From positions 1 through 43,546 of IMG/VR virus record IMGVR_UViG_3300035198_000124: DNA of 43,546 nt; one strand, written 5' to 3'. How positions within the stretch are numbered: the stretch's first letter is position 1; every line of letters begins with the position of its first letter. Of this stretch, positions 7,585-15,279 are shown piece after piece. Source of the DNA: a virus. Position numbers and translations under genes: made by a program. The notes under the pieces were generated by a model. The model saw only the letters and a program-made list of their open reading frames with translations. It was not told where the DNA came from and searched no databases.

Positions 7585-8728
7585 GTACCTCCCTGATATA
7601 ACCAGCAGTCTGCAACATGTCCAAGACCTCCCTCAGGGTCTTGTCCGTCAGGTCATACCAGTTCCGGCGCATAAGTTGGGTGAACGTGGCACGACCCTTT
7701 TGCCGAATTTGCTCGAGCACTTTGTCGGAGTGCTCCAAAAGCGTATGTCCTCCGACATACTTATATGCTTCCTCGTACGACTGCTTTGTCTTGTGTGTCA
7801 GGCCCATCGCTCGTTCGATGTGCTTCTTCCCGATGACATAACCACACCCGTCCGCCGCCGCGAAAACCATTCCCAGCTTCATGACAAAGTCGTGTTCCCG
7901 TTCCTCGAAACCTTCCACCCGTCTGTCCGGTGTCAACGGACGGCTCTCGTACCATTCCGCCAGCAGTAAGCGAGCGTCTCGCTCCAGCGTCATCGGACCG
8001 GTCATGCAAGCGATTTCACGCAGACGGTCCACGAGAACAGGGCGCATTTGCTCACGCTTCTTGTGAACCTCCGGGGAATGGAAGAGAGGGCGTTTCCGTT
8101 TCTGTCTTCCCAAGACGATAATGAGCCGTGCCGCGAACCCCGTTGCGAGAACGTCCGATGTTATTATGGTGTTGAAATCCTTCGGTGTCGTGGCACCAAT
8201 GATGTTTGGGCAGGCATTATAAAGGTAGTGAACTCCCTGTGTCTTCGTTTTATAAGGCCACTCCGCTGGGCAGTCATACAGCGACGTAAGGTCTGCAATG
8301 AGTCCGGACGTCACAGCGTCTCGCCGTAGGAAAACGGAGAGTTCCGGTGCAACAAGCACTGCGCTGGCGGATGTGTTCACTTCATTCTCCTCGACGATTC
8401 CTGCGGAAATCATCCGCTTGGAGCGTTCAGCACCGGCACGCTGAAGATCCACCAGGAACATTGCGCCGGTGATCCGCTCCTGCACTATCACAATCTGCGG
8501 AACCTCTGCCATCAGGTCAACTGCCTGTCTGATTGCGGAACTCTTTCGCAGACCGGACCGCCCGACCAGAACGATGTAGAAGTTGGGGAACAACTGGTAA
8601 TGCTCGCAGTCAAGCCACACACTCCTTCCTAATGACGAAGCGATTGCGGAAATCCCGACCCACGTGTGGAAAGCCTCCGGTGCTTCGTGGTGGGCAGTAT
8701 ACTCCAGATAGTCGTCCAGCCACCCCAT
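7493..8728 (-). CDS. DUF3987-like replicative helicase / P-loop ATPase, 411 aa
   Basis: The N terminus (WLDDYLEYTAHHEAPEAFHT, then LFPNFYIVLVGRSGLRKSS) matches DUF3987-type phage and plasmid helicase-like ATPases; the Walker A is GRSGLRKSS at residues 56-64. A Walker B-like strand is VLVAPELSVF near residue 125. The segment NIIGATTPKDFNTIITSDVL resembles the sensor region, and the last 90 residues look like a winged helix (KVLEQIRQKGRATFTQLMRR). It sits 9 bases downstream of the DNA polymerase gene, so it is probably the replicative or primase-associated helicase. No separate primase domain was recognised. The final 30 codons are overlapped by the 65-aa zinc-ribbon gene. Confidence 0.8.
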   Translation of the reverse strand: MGWLDDYLEYTAHHEAPEAFHTWVGISAIASSLGRSVWLDCEHYQLFPNFYIVLVGRSGLRKSSAIRQAVDLMAEVPQIVIVQERITGAMFLVDLQRAGAERSKRMISAGIVEENEVNTSASAVLVAPELSVFLRRDAVTSGLIADLTSLYDCPAEWPYKTKTQGVHYLYNACPNIIGATTPKDFNTIITSDVLATGFAARLIIVLGRQKRKRPLFHSPEVHKKREQMRPVLVDRLREIACMTGPMTLERDARLLLAEWYESRPLTPDRRVEGFEEREHDFVMKLGMVFAAADGCGYVIGKKHIERAMGLTHKTKQSYEEAYKYVGGHTLLEHSDKVLEQIRQKGRATFTQLMRRNWYDLTDKTLREVLDMLQTAGYIREVHDAKGRSTFYPIEEESPVAPEVSRGTAEED

Positions 8729-8737
8729 AATGCGACC

Positions 8738-11086
8738 TCACACAGGACGTAAGCTTCCCCATGACTTCCCTACCGCAAACTCCGCCGGGATCACCAGCGC
8801 CCTGCCGTCAACTACAACGGGTTGTTCCATCTCTTCACGAATAATGTCGACCAACTCCATTTCCCGCCCTTCAGGTGCCTCCGCCACAATCGAGTCGTGC
8901 ACTTGCATCAGGAGAATGAAGTCAGTCTCCTTGATTCGCCAGTAAATTCGGAGCAGTGCAAGGTTCAGCATATCAGCGACCATGGACTGAGGAACATGTG
9001 CTATGGCGCGACGCACGAGACGTGAATCAAACCGTCCCAGAAACTGACGGTGTCTTCCTATCGGCGTGACCAGTTTCCTGGTCTTGCGGACTGCCTCCTC
9101 GACAGACTGCTGCCACTTCCGGATGTTCGGGAACTCCTGATAATACCGGCCAAGTGTCCGTTCCGCTTCCGCAAGCGTCAGCCCTGTGATTTCGGCAAAA
9201 GTCCTTGCACCCACTCCGTAGTTCCCACTATGAACACAGCGCTTGGCGATCTCGTAGAAGGTGTCCCCTTTTTGCACCTTTTCCTCCGGGACCCCGAAAA
9301 TGCGGGAAGCGACAAGCGCATGAATCTTGCGTCCTTCTTCGAAGTAACGAATCAAGATTTCCTCATTGGCAAGCCATGCAACAGCACGGGCCTCCGCCTG
9401 GCTGTAGTCGGCTTCCACGAGGACATATCCAGGATCCGCAATGAAGATGCCTCGCAGTGCCGCACCAACTTTCGCCTCTTGATGAGGCTTCGTAACGTGT
9501 TTTGTCGGAATGTTCTGGAGGTTTGCGCCGTATCCGTAGACGTCTTTAGACGACGAGATCCGTCCTGTCACCACGCCGCTGGAAGTGCTCCCCGCCTGGT
9601 TGTAGGAAGTGACAATCCTTCCCTTGAAAAGACGAATATCCAGATAAGTGGAGAGGATTTTTTGCACTTTGCGCAGCTCAATGACCTTTTCTGCTAACGG
9701 GAACCGGTAACGCTTCGCGATCCTGACCAAGGCCTCCTCGTCCAACGTTGGGCGGCCGGTGTGTCGGGAAATATGAGGACGTGCCTTGAGCGTTTCATAG
9801 AACAGCTTCCGCAACTGTTGTGGGGAATTCACGTTTATAGGACGCCCCGCCAGTTGGTTCAGTTCTTCCTGGAGCTGTTCTGCACGCGCCTTCAGCTCAG
9901 CTGTAAGTGCTCCTATTTTGCCCTCGTCCGCTAGGACACCACGTGTCCCCATGTCATGAAGCACCCGGATCAGTGGAATTTGGTAGGTCTCAATGAAGTC
10001 ACGAAGTCCCGTTTCATCAACCTCTTGTTGTTGGCGTTCCCAAATCTCGTACGTCACTGCACAATCTTTGCAATTGTACAGATACAACTGCTTTGCAGAG
10101 TCCTTCCCAGGAACCCATGTCCGTCCCTCCTCCTTGTAGAAGGGTTCCCGTGTGTAGACCGAAGTGTAGAAAGCAAGGGACTTAGGAAGTTCAGGATAGA
10201 GGCAGTGTCCCACAATCATTGTGTCCCACACGAGGCCTCGGAGAACTCCCGGTCCCCCGAGCACCCGCATCTCGAACGCGGCGTTGTGGCAGCATTTCGG
10301 CACTGTATCGTCCTGAAGCACCTCGTAGACCAGCTTCCAGACTTCAGCTTCTTCGAAGGCGGTTGGCCAGTAAGAACCGAATCCCGTGTCAAACGGAACA
10401 CAGATGGCGTTCACTGCCGACCAGGCAAAACCGATGCAGGCAATGTGCCCACGAAGGGTTTCTATGTCCACTACCACAGGGAGGTGCTCCTGCACAATGC
10501 AGCAAAGCGCTTCACGAACACGCTCGAATGTCGGCGTCGGGTTAAGAAAGCGTTGGGGCAACGAGATCACTGGGGTTTCTGACTCCACCTTGATGCGTGC
10601 GAAATCCTTCTTGAGGACGGGAAGCCATTCATACATTCGCAAAACAGCGGCAGGATGGTACGTCGGGATTGTCTTGATTCCCCCGGGGCCCTCCAGGATT
10701 GAGCCTCTCCACTTCGTGACTCCCTTCAGGCCGGTGAGTGCATAAAGCGCTGTGTCTCCTAGGGCGACAATGACGTTGGGACGCATACGCTCGAGCTTCT
10801 CACGAAGCTGGGGAAGGAACACGTAAGGATTGGAAAACCCCAATTGTGTAATGTGTTTCAAGTTGTTTCTAGGTGGACGGTAGGGAAACACATTGTCGAT
10901 GTAACACTCCGACCAGCGAATGCCAACAGCGCTCAGCACCCCGTTGAGAAGCCTCCCCGCACCGCCTACAAAAGGAGTGAGTGCTTTTTCTTCCTGAGCA
11001 CCAGGTGCCTCCCCAATGAGAGCAATTTTCGCGTCAGCGGGTCCTACACCCGGCACCCGTGGACCGTGCACTGTCTCACCAGTCAT
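8738..11086 (-). CDS. Family-A DNA polymerase with N-terminal uracil-DNA-glycosylase domain and 3'-5' exonuclease, 782 aa
   Basis: The start is ATG 11086, eight bases from AGGAGG; the in-frame GTG at 11095 overlaps that site and is rejected. Residues about 18-165 are a family-4/5-type UDG domain: IGEAPGAQEE (24-33), PFVGGAGRLL (38-47), TYHPAAVLR (142-150). The Cys residues that bind the iron-sulfur cluster in family 4 are not kept (NVFPYRPP where NVVKCRPP is typical). Residues about 200-350 are a DEDDy exonuclease: VDIET (206-210), CHNAAFE (266-272), YNCKD (337-341). Residues about 375-782 are the polymerase: TGRISSS, NLQNIPT, motif A EADYSQAEAR (558-567), motif B AKRCVHSGNYG, motif C MQVHDS (727-732), where HDE is more usual. 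The fusion would couple uracil recognition to replication. Confidence 0.92.
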   Translation of the reverse strand: MTGETVHGPRVPGVGPADAKIALIGEAPGAQEEKALTPFVGGAGRLLNGVLSAVGIRWSECYIDNVFPYRPPRNNLKHITQLGFSNPYVFLPQLREKLERMRPNVIVALGDTALYALTGLKGVTKWRGSILEGPGGIKTIPTYHPAAVLRMYEWLPVLKKDFARIKVESETPVISLPQRFLNPTPTFERVREALCCIVQEHLPVVVDIETLRGHIACIGFAWSAVNAICVPFDTGFGSYWPTAFEEAEVWKLVYEVLQDDTVPKCCHNAAFEMRVLGGPGVLRGLVWDTMIVGHCLYPELPKSLAFYTSVYTREPFYKEEGRTWVPGKDSAKQLYLYNCKDCAVTYEIWERQQQEVDETGLRDFIETYQIPLIRVLHDMGTRGVLADEGKIGALTAELKARAEQLQEELNQLAGRPINVNSPQQLRKLFYETLKARPHISRHTGRPTLDEEALVRIAKRYRFPLAEKVIELRKVQKILSTYLDIRLFKGRIVTSYNQAGSTSSGVVTGRISSSKDVYGYGANLQNIPTKHVTKPHQEAKVGAALRGIFIADPGYVLVEADYSQAEARAVAWLANEEILIRYFEEGRKIHALVASRIFGVPEEKVQKGDTFYEIAKRCVHSGNYGVGARTFAEITGLTLAEAERTLGRYYQEFPNIRKWQQSVEEAVRKTRKLVTPIGRHRQFLGRFDSRLVRRAIAHVPQSMVADMLNLALLRIYWRIKETDFILLMQVHDSIVAEAPEGREMELVDIIREEMEQPVVVDGRALVIPAEFAVGKSWGSLRPV

Positions 11087-11612
11087 CCCGGTCACCTCCT
11101 CGCTCCAAAGCCAGGAGCGCTTCCTTTTTCCTCCACAGCGCCAGCTCCGGATTTTCCTCCAGTGCGTCGGCTAACTGAAGGTTGATAGACACCGTTGTCG
11201 TCGACACGTTGAGCAGTCTCGCCACTGCACGCACCCGCGCCGAACGCTTCCTTTCCTTCCTCGCCTCCACGAGGCGTTTATATGCCAAGGCTTCCTCTGC
11301 CCACGTCAACGGCTTGTGGTGGAGGTTTTCCATCAACTCAACCTCGAGGGCTTTGCTCTCAGACACGTCTCCCAGGTCATGAGCAGGGATTGTTTCCCAC
11401 CCCAGCAGTCGGCATGCTTCATAGCGCCTGAATCCTGAGAGCAGCCGGTTCCCACTCACTACGATCGGGTGAAGAAGGCCGTGCTTCCGGATGTCTTCCG
11501 CCAGCTCTATTATGTCACCAGGGTCAATCTTGTGTCTGTGACGAGGACCGATCACGATCTCAGAGATCGGAATGTGCCGCACAGTGAAAAGGACAGTTCC
11601 GTACGCGTCCAT
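11076..11612 (-). CDS. ParB/Srx-fold nuclease-domain protein, 178 aa
   Basis: Residues about 12-90 carry the ParB N-terminal signature: HIPISEIVIGPRHR, then LAEDIRKHGLLHPIVVSG (the ExIxxxGLLxPIvV element), then LLSGFRRYEACRLLGW (GxRRxxAxxxLG). A second helical part (MENLHHKPLTWAEEALAYKR, then ARLLNVSTTTVSINLQLA) is the ParB-type central HTH. Family knowledge: ParB-type proteins bind palindromic sites and many have CTPase activity; phage copies can be nickase-like or regulators. No ParA partner was found. The inverted repeats at 21.2-21.6 kb are obvious candidate targets (inference). It overlaps the polymerase start by 11 nt. A GGAGAG site precedes the ATG. Confidence 0.85.
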   Translation of the reverse strand: MDAYGTVLFTVRHIPISEIVIGPRHRHKIDPGDIIELAEDIRKHGLLHPIVVSGNRLLSGFRRYEACRLLGWETIPAHDLGDVSESKALEVELMENLHHKPLTWAEEALAYKRLVEARKERKRSARVRAVARLLNVSTTTVSINLQLADALEENPELALWRKKEALLALERGGDRDDW

Positions 11613-11633
11613 CAGGCGTCTCTCCGACGGCGT

Positions 11634-11657
11634 TGGGGGTGGACAGTACCACCCCCA
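11634..11657 (-). other. Intercistronic hairpin upstream of the ParB-like gene
   Basis: TGGGGGTGG (11634-11642) and CCACCCCCA (11649-11657) form a perfect 9-bp GC-rich stem with a 6-base loop. It lies between the SSB-like gene and the ParB-like gene, immediately upstream of the latter's ribosome binding site. There is no U run after it on the leftward transcript, so a role as RNA stabiliser, processing site or partial attenuator is more likely than full termination. Confidence 0.5.
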
Positions 11658-11666
11658 CAGCCGAGG

Positions 11667-12077
11667 TTAAAACGGAATGTCGTCCAGCTGTGCCTTTGAT
11701 CCTCCCTGTCGCTGGAGGATTCGCTGGACTTTCGACATGGGTCCCCGTTGACCTTCGACAATGCCGACCTCGGCCCAAAAGTCGAGGCCCACAATGTCTT
11801 CGGCATTGAAGCTGGTGCCGGTCCACCGGAACCCAGTCGCGCGGCAGAAGTCACGGAATGAAAAGGTTCCCACAACCAGCCAGTGAAGAATCGACCGGCC
11901 GGCGTGGTCAGGGTCGTCTTCGACGAGCAGACGCACAGGAATCACCCAGTTTCCCTTTTCGCTTACGTGAGGCCGATCGTGCAGAGATTCCACCCGGAGG
12001 TGAAAGGTTCCCTCGATCGGCTTATCCGCCGCCTTCTCCTCCATTTCCTCAAAGGTCACCCCAACGTCAATTTCCAT
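11667..12077 (-). CDS. Single-stranded-DNA-binding-like protein (DUF669-type), 136 aa
   Basis: The protein is OB-fold-like in pattern (EGTFHLRVESLHDRPH ... NWVIPVRLLVEDDP ... SILHWLVVGTFSF) and includes the FRDFCRATGF segment typical of DUF669-like phage proteins. It ends with LDDIPF, the acidic, Phe-terminated tip by which SSBs recruit partner proteins. Neighbours are the Sak4-like annealing ATPase upstream and the ParB-like and polymerase genes downstream, consistent with a phage SSB. ATG 12077 is preceded by AGGAGG-like bases. Confidence is high for SSB function by context and tail, moderate for the exact family. Confidence 0.8.
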   Translation of the reverse strand: MEIDVGVTFEEMEEKAADKPIEGTFHLRVESLHDRPHVSEKGNWVIPVRLLVEDDPDHAGRSILHWLVVGTFSFRDFCRATGFRWTGTSFNAEDIVGLDFWAEVGIVEGQRGPMSKVQRILQRQGGSKAQLDDIPF

Positions 12078-12100
12078 GATACCCCTCCTGGAAACTAGAA

Positions 12101-13006
12101 TTAGTCTGCATCAGCAGACTTGCTCTGCGAGGGCCCTAATTCATCACCTCCTTCGGAGGCCCTCATTTCCTGCCATTTTTCCACTCGCGCCAGAATCATA
12201 GAGACGCCTGCGTCGGGTGGGATTCCCTTCCAAGGTTCCGTCACAGTGACGTCTTCGACCGGCCTCAACACACCGAGGCGTGCAAGACGGCTCTTCGCTG
12301 TGTAGAGTCGATCGGCCATCGTTGTTACGACGTATCGACTTTTCCCTTCAATGTTTTCCACCGAAGTGTGCCATACCTCGTCGAACAACCCCGGAAGCTG
12401 GAATTTCAGTTTTCCCGTTACTAAAGGGGTCACCCACCCGCGTCCAGTCCCTTCCTCACGCTCGAAGTCTTCATGTGCCGTCACGGCCACGTGCTTCCGA
12501 CTCCCAAACAGCATCATGATGGTCTGACGAAGAACGTCCATCTGGCGCTGATACTCTGGCTGAGTCGGAGAACTCCCAACATGGTTGTTAAGCCAGAGGA
12601 CGTAGGTCATGATCAGTTCACTAAGAGCCGTCACGTCATCTAATGCGATGGACTGGACCCGATCGTCACGTGCAAACGCGCGCATCGCCTCAGCAACCAG
12701 CTCCCAAGCCTGGGGCTGGAGTGCTCCCTCCTCATTACGAACCCGAATCTGCGCAAGAAGAATCCCATGTTCCCCCGCAAGCGTGAGGCTTCCTCCTGCT
12801 ATGTCAATAACACCCAGCGGGCGTGGGAGTGTTCCCAACAGGAACGTTTTTCCCGTTCCGGAACGTCCGTAAAGAAGCAGGCGGAGCTTCACATTCTCTC
12901 CCGGGTTCAAATCGGAAGCACGTTGGATCACCAAAGATGGGCGCTCTTTTGAGACAGTCCCAACAGTAATCGGTTTTGGACGAAAGTCTTTCTCCTTCGG
13001 TTCCAT
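12101..13006 (-). CDS. Sak4-like RecA-fold annealing ATPase (AAA_24 type), 301 aa
   Basis: Walker A is YGRSGTGKT (about residues 46-54). A Walker B-like strand is VQSIALDDVTALSEL (about 117-131), followed by the family hallmark HVAVTAHEDFEREEG and GKLKFQLPGLFDEVWH. The final part (DRLYTAKSRLARLG) matches the C terminus of phage AAA_24/Sak4 proteins. Known members support single-strand annealing together with a phage SSB, and an SSB-like gene follows 23 bases downstream. ATG 13006 sits after GGGAGG; the GTG two codons upstream is not favoured. Confidence 0.88.
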   Translation of the reverse strand: MEPKEKDFRPKPITVGTVSKERPSLVIQRASDLNPGENVKLRLLLYGRSGTGKTFLLGTLPRPLGVIDIAGGSLTLAGEHGILLAQIRVRNEEGALQPQAWELVAEAMRAFARDDRVQSIALDDVTALSELIMTYVLWLNNHVGSSPTQPEYQRQMDVLRQTIMMLFGSRKHVAVTAHEDFEREEGTGRGWVTPLVTGKLKFQLPGLFDEVWHTSVENIEGKSRYVVTTMADRLYTAKSRLARLGVLRPVEDVTVTEPWKGIPPDAGVSMILARVEKWQEMRASEGGDELGPSQSKSADAD

Positions 13007-13030
13007 TTGCACCTCCCGGCCTGCGGCTGT

Positions 13031-13210
13031 CTATAGACCGAAATAGCCTAGAACTTCTGCCACGTTGAAAGTGGCAACCCACTCAATCAGTTTCAAGGTT
13101 CCGTAAATAGAGGTGACAACCACCCACCATTCCCAGACGGAGCCTCGTCGAGAACGCTCCTTGAGGTCCTTGTGACACCTCCAGAGTGACACTTTCAGCG
13201 CAGTGTTCAT
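13031..13210 (-). CDS. Small Trp-rich probable membrane protein, 59 aa
   Basis: This gene is just under common length cut-offs. ATG 13210 overlaps the stop of the Cas4-like gene (ATGA) and is preceded by GGAGGAAGG. The first 25 residues are basic (MNTALKVSLWRCHKDLKERS), followed by an aromatic hydrophobic stretch (VWEWWVVVTSIYGTLKLIEW) and a second (NVAEVLGYFGL). It looks like a single-pass or hairpin membrane protein. No family is recognised. The coupling to a nuclease gene suggests co-expression with the recombination module. Confidence 0.7.
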   Translation of the reverse strand: MNTALKVSLWRCHKDLKERSRRGSVWEWWVVVTSIYGTLKLIEWVATFNVAEVLGYFGL

Positions 13211-14067
13211 TGTCCTTCCTCCAATGCAACACCAACAGCTGGACCTTCAGGTCCAGGACGCCAGGGGCGCACTTCGTAGAGACTCTCAATCACAGCGTCT
13301 TCCGCTTCCCGCGTTTCACACACGCAAAGTGCGTGGTAACTGCAAGCACCGAACACATAACAGGCAATCGTGTTCCGCGGGAAATAGTTGGTGTCAAGAT
13401 AGTGTGCAATCAAATCAGACTTGATCGACAAGTCTTGAAGGAATGCATTGCGTCTCTCTGGAGACCAGGTGGTAAACTTCCGGTCAATGTCCCACGTGCC
13501 ATTTGATCGTTTCGTCAACGTATCTAAGATGGCACCGTCAAGCCACACTCCAAGCGTGGTCTGGCAACCGTAAAGATAACAGTCCAGTTGAAAATTGGGG
13601 TTCACCATGTAGGACCACGGCCGGCTGGTTGTCTTATAGTCACGAATCCAGTAGCGACCGTTGCACTGATCGACTTTGTCGATCCGTCCTATAAGCGTGA
13701 ACCGTCCCCGCGGGATTGCGAAGGTCACTTCAACATGTGCGGTCTGGAATTGATCCGACTCTCGAGGAAACCGCTGCACATAGCACTCAAGTGCAGTGCG
13801 CAGATCAGCCAGATTGTAAGGGACTTTGTCAACAGCCCCATACGCTTCACGCAATGCGGCAGCGTATTCCCCCTGACCAAGATCAACTGCCTCACCAAGA
13901 TCGAAACCCTTGAAATAATGCGCAAGCGCTGTGTGCACCGCGCGCCCAAAGTCCGCATAGAGCATCATCTGCCCCGCCGCCACCAGGTGCTTCACATAGC
14001 GGTAGTAATAGCGACGTGGACACTCCGAGAACGTGTTGAGACTGCTTGCATCAAGAACGATCTCCAT
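13207..14067 (-). CDS. Cas4/RecB-like PD-(D/E)XK exonuclease, 286 aa
   Basis: The N terminus has the RecB-family signature SSLNTFSECPRRYYYRYV. The catalytic core is GRIDKVD (about residues 126-132) and YWIRDYKTT (about 137-145), followed by NFQLDCYLYG (the QxxxY helix). A C-terminal Cys set, CYVFGACSYHALCVC, together with the first CPRR Cys, fits the four-Cys iron-sulfur cluster of Cas4/AddB-type nucleases. In the phage setting, with Sak4-like and SSB-like partners next door, it likely resects DNA ends for recombination or replication. No CRISPR array is present, so a role in adaptation is not implied. Confidence 0.88.
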   Translation of the reverse strand: MEIVLDASSLNTFSECPRRYYYRYVKHLVAAGQMMLYADFGRAVHTALAHYFKGFDLGEAVDLGQGEYAAALREAYGAVDKVPYNLADLRTALECYVQRFPRESDQFQTAHVEVTFAIPRGRFTLIGRIDKVDQCNGRYWIRDYKTTSRPWSYMVNPNFQLDCYLYGCQTTLGVWLDGAILDTLTKRSNGTWDIDRKFTTWSPERRNAFLQDLSIKSDLIAHYLDTNYFPRNTIACYVFGACSYHALCVCETREAEDAVIESLYEVRPWRPGPEGPAVGVALEEGQ

Positions 14068-14084
14068 GGCCTAAGTCCCCCTTT

Positions 14085-14279
14085 CTAAGATTTTCCCGCT
14101 TTGCGGGCACGTCTTTGGCGCGGCGGGCTTAAGGTCAGCTTGCGCTGCCGTGCGGCACGCAACGCTTCAACGTCCACTGTCACACGGGACGGAGCGTCTT
14201 CGACGTCAAGAACAAGACGAACCGGACCCCGTGGCCTTCCTAAAGAGACCCCACCGGACTGCAGAATGAATACTTTCAT
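14085..14279 (-). CDS. Small basic protein, 64 aa
   Basis: ATG 14279 follows AAGGAGG by seven bases and overlaps the preceding stop (TGATG). The sequence begins MKVFILQSGG, has a beta-like middle (GPVRLVLDVEDAPSRVTVDV) and ends in a very basic tail (PPRQRRARKAGKS). Its MKV start and strand-rich first half resemble the small-protein array upstream, but no clear alignment could be made. The basic tail suggests nucleic-acid contact (inference). Confidence 0.6.
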   Translation of the reverse strand: MKVFILQSGGVSLGRPRGPVRLVLDVEDAPSRVTVDVEALRAARQRKLTLSPPRQRRARKAGKS

Positions 14280-14653
14280 CAAAGCGCCTCCTTGACTGCC
14301 TTCTTGAGCGCTCCCCACCCGACGGAGTTTGCCCACCTGCTGTGCAGGGAACGCTCCGTCACGTGGAAGGAATAATGCATCTCCTTCTGACGTGGTGGAT
14401 AAGTCATGACCACTGGTGGATCACCGTGAAGCCACACCAGCGCAACTGTACCGGGTTCGACCGTCCCGGTTACCGTCCACCGCAGTCTTGTTCCACGCGG
14501 CCCGATAATCTTACGTGGATACGCCTGTATCACTCGCACGACCACCTTTGAAGGGTGCAGCATCAAGAGATTTCCCTTTGGAATCAGCCGCGTGACCGTC
14601 TGACCCGTGCGCTGTTCTATCTGCGTCACGATTTCGCTGTCTTCCTTGATCAT
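14279..14653 (-). CDS. Hypothetical protein, 124 aa
   Basis: ATG 14653 follows GGGGGAAG; the longer frame upstream to 14776 lies inside the sigma-like gene and has unnatural composition. The protein (MIKEDSEIVTQIEQRTGQTV ... VVVRVIQAYPRKIIGPRGTR) is beta-rich in the middle and helical at both ends, ending GWGALKKAVKEAL. No family is recognised. It overlaps the sigma-like gene by 143 nt in the +1 frame. Confidence 0.55.
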   Translation of the reverse strand: MIKEDSEIVTQIEQRTGQTVTRLIPKGNLLMLHPSKVVVRVIQAYPRKIIGPRGTRLRWTVTGTVEPGTVALVWLHGDPPVVMTYPPRQKEMHYSFHVTERSLHSRWANSVGWGALKKAVKEAL

Positions 14654-15038
14654 GTTGCCACTTCCCCCGTGCAAGTTCTCTCTGCTTTGTTCGGTGGTGT
14701 TCCTTACGGTTTTTAAGCTCCCAATACAAAGCGACCATCCCAGGATCAACAGGATCTTTTTCAGCCTGCATCCCAACCAGATGCAAAATGTATTTAAGCA
14801 GTGCAGTCTCCTCGATCTGCCTCACGCGTTCCCGCGAGAAACCCCAAACTTGAGCGATTTCTTCAAGGGTCCATGGGTCCTGGATCAGAAACTGGCAACC
14901 TCGGTCACGCCGCAACGCGTCATTCGTCTGTCGACGGCGCCGCCCCAAGCGCACTGCCGGGTTCAGCAGATGCGCAGGACAGGCAAACTGTAAACAAACC
15001 TCACCTCGGCGAGGGACACAACTCGAGAACCGCGTCAC
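14511..15038 (-). CDS. Sigma-70 region-4-like HTH regulator, 175 aa
   Basis: GTG 15038 is chosen because AAGGAG precedes it by six bases. Residues about 62-97 read WTLEEIAQVWGFSRERVRQ then IEETALLKYILHLVG, a clear sigma region 4.2 helix-turn-helix. Upstream is a Cys-containing segment (VCLQFACPAHLLNP) and RRDRGCQFLIQDP, the arrangement seen in small phage 'sigma-like' regulators that carry only region 4. It lacks region 2, so it is unlikely to act as a complete sigma factor; a transcription regulator that contacts -35-like DNA is more likely. The last 50 codons are basic and overlap the next gene; they may be a by-product of the overlap. Confidence 0.75.
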   Translation of the reverse strand: MTRFSSCVPRRGEVCLQFACPAHLLNPAVRLGRRRRQTNDALRRDRGCQFLIQDPWTLEEIAQVWGFSRERVRQIEETALLKYILHLVGMQAEKDPVDPGMVALYWELKNRKEHHRTKQRELARGKWQHDQGRQRNRDADRTAHGSDGHAADSKGKSLDAAPFKGGRASDTGVST

Positions 15039-15279
15039 GGTAATCTCCTTTGCGCCAAGGAAGATAGACTGCCACCACTTCGTATTTCGCTGGGTCGAAC
15101 GTCTCCGGGTCGTCGTAAAAGAAAGCGTCTTCACCCTCACGCCATAACGAGTATTGGGGCGTCACGGTATCTCTGCGCTTCAAGATCCAGCACGCGACAC
15201 CTCGCGCAACGAAGTGGCTGAACCAACTCAGCAACTCCGTTGGCCTCTCGACTGAAACGCTGAACTTAAAGACGTTCAT
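15001..15279 (-). CDS. Hypothetical protein, 92 aa
   Basis: ATG 15279 lies 14 nt inside the upstream gene. The protein starts MNVFKFSVSVERPTELLSWF and contains an acidic-aromatic stretch (DAFFYDDPETFDPAKYEVVA) followed by VYLPWRKGDYRDAVLEL. It is soluble-looking, mixed alpha/beta. No family is recognised. It overlaps the sigma-like gene start by 38 nt, so the two are probably translationally coupled. Confidence 0.6.
   Translation of the reverse strand: MNVFKFSVSVERPTELLSWFSHFVARGVACWILKRRDTVTPQYSLWREGEDAFFYDDPETFDPAKYEVVAVYLPWRKGDYRDAVLELCPSPR

Noticed and set aside
13083-13289. 68-aa leftward frame
   Set aside because: Out-of-frame shadow of the nuclease end and the 59-aa gene, without a start signal.
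13207-14067. Cas4 of a phage-borne CRISPR system
   Set aside because: No array or other cas genes; RecB/Cas4-like nucleases are ordinary phage recombination proteins.
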